NCBI RefSeq assembly: GCF_001984125.1
Contig: NZ_MTQL01000007.1
Location: forward strand, 1,612,001 to 1,676,000
DNA length: 64,000 nucleotides
Reading direction: 5' to 3'
From: Leifsonia sp. ALI-44-B
GTDB lineage: Bacteria > Actinomycetota > Actinomycetes > Actinomycetales > Microbacteriaceae
The notes under the pieces were generated by a model, which searched no databases, was not told where the DNA came from, and saw only the letters and a list, made by a program, of their open reading frames with translations. Below are positions 53,196-60,401 of the stretch, in pieces. Numbering within the stretch: position 1 is the stretch's first letter; every line of letters begins with the position of its first letter. Made by a program: the position numbers and the translations under genes.

Positions 53196-54506
53196 CTACT
53201 CGAGCGGCGGCTGCGGCACGAGCGTCTCTTTCGAGCGCAGGCGGCGGCGCCAGCTCTGACCCTGGGACGCATTCGCGGCGCACACCACGAGCAGCAGCCA
53301 GCCGGCATCCAGCAGGGCGAAGCTTTCGGCGGCCGACGTGGCGATGACGACCACGAGCACGAGCGCCGGCCACGTGTAGGTGACGACGCGGCGGTTGGAC
53401 GCCAGCAGCCAGGAGCGCACGAACGCCAGTCCGACGAGCGCGACGAAGGCCAGCAGCCCGACGAGCCCCACCTGCAGATAGACGTCGAGGAACGCGTTGA
53501 GGCCCGTCGAGTGCCCGCGCGAGAGCGCGAAGTCGATATTGGCGAATGGCGGGATGCCGGTGCGCCAGAAGCCGGCCCACCCCCAGCCCTCGAGGGGGTG
53601 CACGGGAATGAGCTGCCACATCTGGATCCACAGTGAGTAGCGGTACTCGAACTCGCTGCCCACGTTGAGCAGGTTGATGACGCGCACGCGCGCGAGATAA
53701 GTGGCGACGGCCCCCACGACGGTCAGGCCGAGGAGCGCCCACTGCAGCCGCAGCCGCACATCGGGTTTGGCCTTGCGCAGCCCGTAGAGGGCCAGTGTGG
53801 CGAACAGCAGCACCGTGACGACCAACCAGGTGACGGGGGAGCCGCTGAAGAGCAGAGCCGCCCCGCCGAGGATGGCCGAGAAAATGAAGAGGCCTCGCGT
53901 GATGGAGCGCGTGCGCCACTCGATCACGAACGTGACGATGGCGATGACGGCCACGAAGCCCAGCATGTTTCGCGTGCCGAAGACGCCCTGGATGGGGCCG
54001 CCGAGGGCGAGCGCGCCGTCGACGCCGAGGAAGCGGAACGGCACGTCGAGGATGAGGCCCGAGAGGATCTCGACCCCGAAGGACAACACGAGCAGGAATC
54101 GCAACACCGTGCCGACCGAGCGCACGATCTGGATCAGGTCGCGCGTGAGCACGATCGTGATGCCGAGGAACGCGAACGCGGCCTGATAGAGCACGCTCGA
54201 GGCCGTGACCCACTGGTACTCGGTCCAGAACGCCGAGAGCCCGCACCATCCGATGAAGACCAGGATGGAGATGGGCAGCAGGCCGTGCCACTCGATGGCG
54301 TCGCGCCGCGCGATGAGGATGCCGATGCCGAGCACCACGAGCACCACGAGGGCGCCGATGAGCCCGGGCCAGCCGATGATCGCGCGGATGGCGGGCGTGG
54401 CAAACGCCAGTCCGAAGGTGATCAGGCTGAAGGCGGCCGCCGCGTGGGGGCTCTGAAAAGCCTCGGGCACCTCGCGTACGGCCCGCGGCCCGCGACGGTC
54501 ACTCAC
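53196..54506 (-). CDS. O-antigen ligase-like membrane protein 1
   Basis: Polytopic protein of 436 residues with about eleven helices. It has the large periplasmic-side loop of the Wzy/WaaL superfamily with EFEYRYSLWIQMWQLIPVHP, a GWGWAGFW region and the conserved His in RGHSTGLNAFLDV. These proteins join polysaccharide to an acceptor or polymerise repeat units. GTG 54506 overlaps the stop of its paralogue (GTGA), so they are made together. Confidence 0.88.
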   Translation of the reverse strand: MSDRRGPRAVREVPEAFQSPHAAAAFSLITFGLAFATPAIRAIIGWPGLIGALVVLVVLGIGILIARRDAIEWHGLLPISILVFIGWCGLSAFWTEYQWVTASSVLYQAAFAFLGITIVLTRDLIQIVRSVGTVLRFLLVLSFGVEILSGLILDVPFRFLGVDGALALGGPIQGVFGTRNMLGFVAVIAIVTFVIEWRTRSITRGLFIFSAILGGAALLFSGSPVTWLVVTVLLFATLALYGLRKAKPDVRLRLQWALLGLTVVGAVATYLARVRVINLLNVGSEFEYRYSLWIQMWQLIPVHPLEGWGWAGFWRTGIPPFANIDFALSRGHSTGLNAFLDVYLQVGLVGLLAFVALVGLAFVRSWLLASNRRVVTYTWPALVLVVVIATSAAESFALLDAGWLLLVVCAANASQGQSWRRRLRSKETLVPQPPLE

Positions 54507-55873
54507 GCCGGTTCGACCTCGTAGCGCACGGGGTCGGCGGCCGCGGCATCCGAGTCGATCACGGGGTGCTGCTTCGATTTGAGGGCGAAGAGCGTGAGCA
54601 GCACCCATCCCGATTCGATGAGGATGCGGCTCTCGGCGAAGCTCTGCACGATGAGCACCGTGATGATGAGCAGCGGCAGCAGGCTGAGCGCCGTGTAGGG
54701 GCGGTCGTCGCGCAGGTCGAAGCGCGGCCGGTCGACGGCCAGGAACCACACGCGCCAGAGCGTGGCGAACACGACGGCCGCGAAGACGATGACGCCCAGG
54801 ATGCCGAGCTGCAACCACACGTCGAGCCACGCGTTGTGCGCCTGCAACTGCACCACGCCGTGGCGCACCACGAGGGAGTCGAACGGTTTGACCCACGGCA
54901 CCCACGGGCTCGAGAAGCCGAGGCCGAAGACGGGGGTCTGGGCCGCGAGCGATTGCACCGTGTCCCAGATCTCGAGCCGGCCCGTCAGGTCGGAACTCTT
55001 GCCGAGCAGGCCGAGCAGGGGGCGGGAGAACACCGTGGCGCCGAGCACCAGGCCCGCGCCCACGACGACCACGCCGAGACTCAAGGCCCGTCGGGCGGCG
55101 GCCGATGCTGCATGCCGGAAGCCGAGGGCCGCGGCCAGGGCCACGGCGGCGATGGCGGCCGCGACGATCATGGTGCTCGACCGCGTGAGCAGGAACTCGA
55201 GCACCGCGAGGCCCAGCCAGAACCAGCCGCGGAAGCCCCTGGCGGTCTTGCCGGCCAGCTGCAGCGAGAAGACGATGATGCCGATGAGGGCGATGACGCC
55301 CAGCAGGTTGGCGTTGCCCACGATGCCCTGGATGCGATCGCCCGTGAAGAGTTCGTTGCGCGACCAATACGACAGCGCCGGATGCTTGCCCTCGGTGCCG
55401 ATCAGCGTGACGGGCAGCAGCGGATGCCGCAACACCACGCTCACGAGCAACTCGAACAGGATCGACAGCCCGAGCACCCACTTGACCGCGGCGCCCAGCG
55501 CCCGCAAGACCTCTGGCCAGCTCAGCATGGTCGCCACGAACAACCCGGCGAACGTGCACACGACGACGCCGAGCAGCGTGAACGCGCTGGCCCCGGGATA
55601 GGCCGACCAGGCCAGCGACGCGAACGCCAGCAGCAGATAGGCGATGAGCGACTTGGGCAGGCGCGTCGCGTCGATGCGCGGGCGTTCTTTCACGAACAGC
55701 ACGACGAGCCACACCGTGACGGCCACGGCGATGATGGAGAAGCCCCACATGGTGAAGGCGTTGCGCAACGCGTCGCCGGCGAAAGCGACGAAGAGCGCGG
55801 ACGCGGCGGCGGCCCGAACCTGGAGTCGCCAGGTGCTCTCCGACGCTGGCGGGAGAACGCGCGTGCGGGTCAT
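54503..55873 (-). CDS. O-antigen ligase-like membrane protein 2
   Basis: Membrane protein of 456 residues from the same family as the next gene, with about eleven helices and a loop containing SSDLTGRLEIWDTVQSLA, GFSSPWVPW and QAHNAWLDVWLQLG (conserved His). The pair resembles a duplication; they may polymerise and ligate respectively. ATG 55873 lies seven bases after TACCGT. Confidence 0.88.
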   Translation of the reverse strand: MTRTRVLPPASESTWRLQVRAAAASALFVAFAGDALRNAFTMWGFSIIAVAVTVWLVVLFVKERPRIDATRLPKSLIAYLLLAFASLAWSAYPGASAFTLLGVVVCTFAGLFVATMLSWPEVLRALGAAVKWVLGLSILFELLVSVVLRHPLLPVTLIGTEGKHPALSYWSRNELFTGDRIQGIVGNANLLGVIALIGIIVFSLQLAGKTARGFRGWFWLGLAVLEFLLTRSSTMIVAAAIAAVALAAALGFRHAASAAARRALSLGVVVVGAGLVLGATVFSRPLLGLLGKSSDLTGRLEIWDTVQSLAAQTPVFGLGFSSPWVPWVKPFDSLVVRHGVVQLQAHNAWLDVWLQLGILGVIVFAAVVFATLWRVWFLAVDRPRFDLRDDRPYTALSLLPLLIITVLIVQSFAESRILIESGWVLLTLFALKSKQHPVIDSDAAAADPVRYEVEPA

Positions 55874-55880
55874 GTGTTCT

Positions 55881-55886
55881 ACGGTA
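55881..55886 (-). promoter_or_regulatory. -10 box (TACCGT) of a leaderless promoter for the ligase pair
   Basis: On the minus strand TACCGT is followed by seven bases and ATG 55873. Confidence 0.5.
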
Positions 55887-55988
55887 GCGCGTCGAAGCCG
55901 TGAGGAGACGGGGGAGGGCATGGGAATCCGCCGCCCCGCCGCCCGGCCGTCATGAACATCCGGTGATCACCGCGCGATCGTCCGGCGA

Positions 55989-57173
55989 TCAGACGAACGC
56001 GGCCTCGCCCGTGATGGCCCGGCCGACGATGAGCGCGTTCATCTCGCGCGTGCCCTCATAGGAGTAGAGCGCCTCGGCATCCGCGAAGAACCGGGCCACG
56101 TCGTAGTCGAGCACGATGCCGTTGCCGCCGAAGATCTCGCGCGCCCACGCGACCGTCTCGCGCATGCGGGCCGTGCAATACGCCTTGGCCAGGGCCGAGT
56201 GTTCGTCTCGCTGCGTGCCCGCATCGTGCATCTCGGAGACGCGCACGCACATGGCGAGCGACGCCGTGATGTTGCCGAGGCACTTCGAGAGCAGGTCCTG
56301 GATGAGCTGGTGCGCGGCGATGGGCTTGCCGAACTGGATGCGCTCCTTCGAGTAGCGCACGGCCGCCTCGTAGGCGCCGATGGCCACGCCGACGCTCGAC
56401 CAGGCCACGCCGGCGCGCGTCAGCCGCAGGACGGCGGCCGTGTCGCGGAAGGAGTTGGCGTTCTGCAGGCGCAGCCGCTCGGGCACGCGCACGTTCTCGA
56501 GCGTGATGTCGGCGTTCTGCACGGCGCGCAGGCTGATCTTGCCCGCGATCTTGGTGGCCGTGTAGCCGGGGGTGTCGGTCGGCACGATGAAGCCCAGCAC
56601 CTTGCCCGTCTCGGCATCCTTGGCCCAGATGATCGTGATGTCGCTGAAGGTGGCGTTGCCGATCCAGCGCTTCTGACCGTTCAGCAACCAGTCGCCCGTG
56701 TCGGCATCGCGCGTCGCGGTCGTGCGCAGGCCCTGCGCGCTGTCGCTGCCCGAGAGGGGTTCCGTCAGGCCGAAGGCGCCGATGACCTCGCCCGACGCGA
56801 GCTTGGGCAGCCATTCGGCGCGCTGTTCCTCCGAGCCGCACACGCCGATCGAACCCATGGTGAGGCCGTCTTGCACACCCAGGAACGTGGCGACCGAGGC
56901 ATCCACGCGCGAGAGTTCGAGGGCCAGCATGCCGCGGAACACGGCCGAGTTCGTAAATGGTGCTGTCTCGGGCCACGAGTAACGGGCCGCGTCGGTGGCG
57001 AAGAGCCCCGGAAGGATGTCGTGCGGGAATTCGGCCTTCTCCCACGCCTCGTTCACGACGGGTTTCACCTCGCGCTCGAGGTGCTCGCGCAGGCGGCCGA
57101 GCGCCTCCCGCTCATCGTCGGTGAGGGTGGACGCGAAATCGTAGAAATCGCTGGCGAGGGTGTCGAACGGCAT
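55989..57173 (-). CDS. Acyl-CoA dehydrogenase, glutaryl-CoA dehydrogenase-like
   Basis: FAD enzyme of 394 residues that oxidises an acyl-CoA. The N-terminal helical domain is followed by GAFGLTEPLSGSDSAQGL and WIGNATFSD (FAD/substrate binding), then the C-terminal helical domain with RIQFGKPIAAHQLIQD. The catalytic base is Glu373 in SYEGTREMNALIVGRAITG, which closely matches glutaryl-CoA dehydrogenases. Decarboxylation of glutaryl-CoA is therefore likely but not certain. ATG 57173 starts the domain; the longer frame is upstream sequence. A palindromic operator overlaps its promoter. Confidence 0.9.
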   Translation of the reverse strand: MPFDTLASDFYDFASTLTDDEREALGRLREHLEREVKPVVNEAWEKAEFPHDILPGLFATDAARYSWPETAPFTNSAVFRGMLALELSRVDASVATFLGVQDGLTMGSIGVCGSEEQRAEWLPKLASGEVIGAFGLTEPLSGSDSAQGLRTTATRDADTGDWLLNGQKRWIGNATFSDITIIWAKDAETGKVLGFIVPTDTPGYTATKIAGKISLRAVQNADITLENVRVPERLRLQNANSFRDTAAVLRLTRAGVAWSSVGVAIGAYEAAVRYSKERIQFGKPIAAHQLIQDLLSKCLGNITASLAMCVRVSEMHDAGTQRDEHSALAKAYCTARMRETVAWAREIFGGNGIVLDYDVARFFADAEALYSYEGTREMNALIVGRAITGEAAFV

Positions 57174-57246
57174 GTCGTGCTCCAGTGCTCGAGAGGCGTG
57201 ATCGGATGCCCGTCGAGGCGACAGCGCGTCGACGAGCGTCGGGCTC

Positions 57247-57252
57247 AGCCTA
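57247..57252 (-). promoter_or_regulatory. Putative -10 box (TAGGCT) of the acyl-CoA dehydrogenase gene
   Basis: TAGGCT on the minus strand with a possible -35 TTGAAC (57277-57272) 19 bases upstream, which abuts the 18-base palindrome. Confidence 0.4.
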
Positions 57253-57274
57253 GGCACGCGAGAGCGGGGCGGTT

Positions 57275-57292
57275 CAATCGCTTGAGCGTTTG
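57275..57292. promoter_or_regulatory. Palindromic operator CAAnCGCT-nn-AGCGnTTG
   Basis: CAATCGCTTGAGCGTTTG (18 bases) reads as an inverted repeat with 7 of 8 matched positions in each arm and a 2-base centre. It overlaps the probable -35 of the acyl-CoA dehydrogenase gene, as expected for a TetR-type repressor of acyl-CoA metabolism. The regulator is not encoded nearby. Confidence 0.5.
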
Positions 57293-57401
57293 GACGAAAC
57301 CGGGCGCGAGCCCGGCGGGGCGCTTTGTAGGGTGCCGCCAACAGGGTCGGGTCGGTCGACCACGCGTGCCGTGTTGACCGCGCTCGGCCGCGCCCGCCCG
57401 G

Positions 57402-58394
57402 TCAGCCCGCCAGCTCCCGCATGCGCTCCTCGGCGCTCGGCAGGCTGCGCCCGAAGGTGCGGCGATAGTCGTTCGGGGTCGTGTGCAGCACCTTCACGAA
57501 GTGGTGCCGCATGACGGATGCCGAGCCGAAGCCCGCCTCCTGCGCGACGCGCTCGAGCCCCTCGTCGCCGTGTTCGAGCAGGTGCTGCGCTCGCAGCAGG
57601 CGCTGGCGGTTGAGCCACGCGGCCGGTGTGGCCCCGAGTTCGGCCCGGAACCGGCGCGCGAACGTGCGCTCCGACATGTGCGCCTTCTGCGCCAGCAACT
57701 CGACGGGCAGCTCCTCAGCCAGGTTCTCGAGCATCCAATCGGTCACGGCCGCCAGCGAGTCGCTAGCGCGCGTCGGCACGGGGAAGGGGATGTACTGCGC
57801 CTGACCCCCGTCGCGGTGCGGCGGCACGACCATGCGACGCGCGATGACGTTGGCGGCGGCCTGGCCGTGCTCGCGGCGCACGAGGTGCAGGCAGGCGTCG
57901 ATGCCGGCCGCGGTACCGGCGCCCGTGATGACGCCGCGGTCCTCGATGTAGAGCACGTTGGGGTCGACATCCGTGAGCGGGAATTGGGCGGCCAGGCGCG
58001 CGCTGTGCTGCCAGTGCGTGGTGCTGCGGCGGCCGTCGAGCAGCCCGGCCTCGGCCAACACGAAAGCTCCCGTGCACACGCTCAGCACCCACGCGCCGCG
58101 CGCCTCGGCCTGGCGCAAGAGGTCGAGGGATGCCTCGTCGATCGAGTCCGACACCGAATGCATGTTCGCGACCACGGCGATGAGATCGGCATCCTCGGCG
58201 GCCTCCAGCCCGTGCTCGACCGTGATGTCGAAGCCGAGGCTCGTGCGGATGGGCCCCGGATGCGCCGTCACGATCGTGAAATCGAACGGGGGAGCGCCCT
58301 CGTCGGTGCGGTCGATGCCGAAGACCTCGCACACGACGCCGAACTCGAACGGGGCGACGCCGGGGGCCACGAGGAGGGCGACTTTTCTCAGCAT
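57402..58394 (-). CDS. GlxA-type AraC-family transcriptional regulator
   Basis: Regulator of 330 residues. The N-terminal DJ-1/PfpI-like domain (1-180) has VALLVAPGVAPFEFGVVCEVF and the nucleophile-elbow region WVLSVCTGAFVLAEAGLL; its ligand is unknown. The C-terminal AraC DNA-binding domain (about 230-320) has two helix-turn-helix units with MSERTFARRFRAELGATPAAWLNRQRL and GFGSASVMRHHF. ATG 58394 faces a divergent gene across a promoter with several TGCCAC/GTGGCA half-sites that probably bind this protein. Length is typical. Confidence 0.9.
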   Translation of the reverse strand: MLRKVALLVAPGVAPFEFGVVCEVFGIDRTDEGAPPFDFTIVTAHPGPIRTSLGFDITVEHGLEAAEDADLIAVVANMHSVSDSIDEASLDLLRQAEARGAWVLSVCTGAFVLAEAGLLDGRRSTTHWQHSARLAAQFPLTDVDPNVLYIEDRGVITGAGTAAGIDACLHLVRREHGQAAANVIARRMVVPPHRDGGQAQYIPFPVPTRASDSLAAVTDWMLENLAEELPVELLAQKAHMSERTFARRFRAELGATPAAWLNRQRLLRAQHLLEHGDEGLERVAQEAGFGSASVMRHHFVKVLHTTPNDYRRTFGRSLPSAEERMRELAG

Positions 58395-58413
58395 GGGCGG
58401 TCCGTTCGTCGAA

Positions 58414-58457
58414 TGGCAGGAATGAGGCGAAGTGTGGCAACTCTGCCACTCGTGGCA
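58414..58457. promoter_or_regulatory. Cluster of GTGGCA/TGCCAC half-sites in the divergent promoter
   Basis: GTGGCA (58434-58439), TGCCAC (58444-58449) and GTGGCA (58452-58457) form two overlapping inverted repeats with 4- and 2-base spacers; ATGGCA at 58413-58418 and TGCCAT at 58482-58487 (at the start codon of the divergent gene) are near matches. Spacing suits binding of the AraC-type regulator next door to both promoters. Confidence 0.55.
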
Positions 58458-58485
58458 GGAAAGCGCAAGGAGAAGGATTACTGCC

Positions 58486-58848
58486 ATGACCTCCTTACTC
58501 TTGCTCGCCGGCCTCGGCATCCTCGCCCTCACCGCCTCGGCCTACACGGTCGTCGACCTCCTGCGCGACGGATACCGCCACCGCGCCACGCTCGACGGGC
58601 CGGAACCCGACCGCACGATCGACCGCACGATCCAGCGGTCGTCGGCGCCGTCGCAACAGCGCTCGCCGGAACACGAGCCGGGACTCGAGCCGGAACCCGA
58701 GCCGGGGCATCGGCCGCATGCCGGTGTCCGCCGATCGCGACTCGGCGCCCGCGATAAGGTAGCCAGGAAAACGTCGACGTCCTCCGCGGCGAAAGCGGCC
58801 GCGCGCCGCACCGCTCGGGCGTCGCATCACGCGATGGAGGGCGAATGA
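58486..58848 (+). CDS. Small single-helix membrane protein coupled to galE
   Basis: Protein of 120 residues: one N-terminal membrane helix (LLLLAGLGILALTASAY) with a cytoplasmic low-complexity tail that repeats PDRTIDRTIQR and EPGLEPEPEPGH, then an Ala/Lys/Arg-rich basic end. AAGGAGAAGGA (58467-58477) is a strong ribosome-binding site. Its stop overlaps the galE ATG (ATGA). I do not recognise a family; it may anchor or regulate surface sugar enzymes. Confidence 0.65.
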   Translation: MTSLLLLAGLGILALTASAYTVVDLLRDGYRHRATLDGPEPDRTIDRTIQRSSAPSQQRSPEHEPGLEPEPEPGHRPHAGVRRSRLGARDKVARKTSTSSAAKAAARRTARASHHAMEGE

Positions 58849-59816
58849 CCTGGTTGGTCACCGGCGGTGCCGGATATATCGGAGCACATGTGGTTCGAGC
58901 ATTCCAACGGGAGGGCATCGGGGTCGTCGTCCTCGACGACCTGTCGTCGGGCCATGAGCGCTTCGTGCCGGCCGATGTGCCGTTCGTGCGGGGCAGCATC
59001 CTCGATGGCGCCCTCGTTCTCGACACGCTGAAGAAGCACGACATCACGGGCGTCGTGCACGTCGCGGGCTTCAAATACGCGGGCGTCTCGGTGCAGCGCC
59101 CCCTGCACACTTACGAACAGAACGTCACGGGCACGCAGGTGCTGCTCGCGGCCATGGACGAAGCGGATGTCTCGAGCATCGTCTTCTCGTCGAGCGCCGC
59201 CGTCTATGGCACGCCCGACACCGACCTCGTCACCGAGGACACCCCCAAGAACCCGCAGTCGCCGTATGGCGAGTCGAAGCTCATCGGCGAGTGGCTGCTG
59301 CGCGACCAGGGCGTCGCCCGCGGCCTGGCCCACACGAGCCTGCGCTACTTCAACGTCGTCGGCTCGGGCTACCCCGACGTCTACGACACGAGCCCCCACA
59401 ACCTGTTCCCGCTGGTGTTCGAGGCGCTCATCGAGGGCCGCACGCCGAAGATCAACGGCAACGACTACCCGACCGCCGATGGCACGTGCGAGCGGGACTA
59501 CATCCATGTGGCCGATCTCGCGACCTCGCACGTGGCCGCCGCGAAGCGCCTCGACGCGGGCCAGAGCATCGAACCCGTCTACAACCTGGGTTCGGGCGAC
59601 GGCGCCTCGGTCGGCCAGATCATGTCGACGGTGGCCCAGGTGACGGGCATCGACTTCGAGCCCGAGATCACGCCGCGCCGCCCCGGCGACCCGGCCCGCA
59701 TCGTGGCGTCCGGCGAGCGGGCCGCGCGCGATCTCGACTGGACCATGCGCCACACGCTGGCCGAGATGGTCGAATCGGCCTGGTCGGCGCGCAAGGCCTC
59801 CGCTGCCGCTGAATAA
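58845..59816 (+). CDS. galE: UDP-glucose 4-epimerase
   Basis: NAD-dependent epimerase of 323 residues that interconverts UDP-glucose and UDP-galactose. GGAGYIG (7-13) binds NAD; the catalytic Tyr141 and Lys145 form YGESK, with serines at 115-117 before them, and RDYIHVADLA matches the late sugar-binding block. ATG 58845 is coupled to the upstream gene. UDP-galactose could feed the polysaccharide locus next to it. Confidence 0.93.
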   Translation: MTWLVTGGAGYIGAHVVRAFQREGIGVVVLDDLSSGHERFVPADVPFVRGSILDGALVLDTLKKHDITGVVHVAGFKYAGVSVQRPLHTYEQNVTGTQVLLAAMDEADVSSIVFSSSAAVYGTPDTDLVTEDTPKNPQSPYGESKLIGEWLLRDQGVARGLAHTSLRYFNVVGSGYPDVYDTSPHNLFPLVFEALIEGRTPKINGNDYPTADGTCERDYIHVADLATSHVAAAKRLDAGQSIEPVYNLGSGDGASVGQIMSTVAQVTGIDFEPEITPRRPGDPARIVASGERAARDLDWTMRHTLAEMVESAWSARKASAAAE

Positions 59817-59827
59817 CGAGTCGTGCT

Positions 59828-59851
59828 CGGATGTCTCGCGAGAGGCATCCG
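59828..59851 (+). terminator. Hairpin downstream of galE
   Basis: CGGATG (59828-59833) pairs with CATCCG (59846-59851) around a self-complementary TCTCGCGAGA. It lies 12 bases after the stop codon and lacks a U-tract, so termination strength is uncertain. Confidence 0.45.
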
Positions 59852-59868
59852 GGCCGCGACACGCCGAC

Positions 59869-59905
59869 AAACCCTCAACAACTCTCCATCCGAACTTGAG
59901 GGTTT
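59869..59905. repeat. Inverted repeat upstream of whiB
   Basis: AAACCCTCAA (59869-59878) and TTGAGGGTTT (59896-59905) are perfect 10-base arms separated by 17 bases. It lies between galE and the whiB promoter and may be an operator or a long-loop terminator. Confidence 0.45.
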
Positions 59906-59917
59906 ACTATCCGCGAC

Positions 59918-59947
59918 TTGACGGCAGGGTAATGACAACGGTGTAAT
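59918..59947 (+). promoter_or_regulatory. Putative whiB promoter
   Basis: TTGACG (59918-59923) and TGTAAT (59942-59947) are 18 bases apart; the -10 continues as TGTAATTAT. A leader of about 50 bases would precede ATG 60001, which has AAAGGGGC about eight bases upstream. Confidence 0.4.
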
Positions 59948-60000
59948 TATGTCGAGGCACCGGTCGGTGCATAGGGGATTTTCACCAGAAAGGGGCAGCC

Positions 60001-60315
60001 ATGGCACCCGAGTATCGCGCTGGCGTCCCCGACGACTGGTTCGTCGATCCCGTTCAGCTCGGCGTTCCCGGGGTGCGCAAGCCCGTCGAGGACGACGCGC
60101 TCGCCTGGCAGACCGATTCGCTCTGCGCCCAGACCGACCCCGAAGCCTTCTTCCCCGAAAAGGGCGGCTCCACGCGCGATGCCAAGCGCATCTGCTCGAG
60201 CTGCGAAGTGCGGTCGCAGTGCCTCGAATACGCTCTCGAAAACGACGAGCGCTTCGGCATCTGGGGCGGCCTCTCCGAGCGCGAGCGTCGCAAGCTCAAG
60301 AAGCGCGCGGGCTAA
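60001..60315 (+). CDS. whiB: WhiB family redox-sensing transcriptional regulator
   Basis: Iron-sulfur regulator of 104 residues. The four cluster cysteines are Cys42, Cys65, Cys68 and Cys74 (C-x22-C-x2-C-x5-C), followed by GIWGGLSERERRKLKK (from 86), the turn and basic tail that bind DNA or sigma factor. The N-terminal 35 residues and overall length resemble the WhiB2/WhmD branch, which controls septation and sporulation genes. It stands alone, with its own promoter, ahead of a surface glycosyltransferase gene. Confidence 0.92.
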   Translation: MAPEYRAGVPDDWFVDPVQLGVPGVRKPVEDDALAWQTDSLCAQTDPEAFFPEKGGSTRDAKRICSSCEVRSQCLEYALENDERFGIWGGLSERERRKLKKRAG

Positions 60316-60388
60316 CACCCCGGCGTCGGCTCGTGGCCAAATGTGAGCCACGCCACCGCGCCTGACGGGCGCAGCAAGAACGCGAGCT

Positions 60389-60394
60389 TAGGGT
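60389..60394 (+). promoter_or_regulatory. -10 box (TAGGGT) of a leaderless promoter for the large glycosyltransferase
   Basis: TAGGGT, seven bases, then ATG 60402. Confidence 0.5.
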
Positions 60395-60401
60395 TGAGCC
60401 G

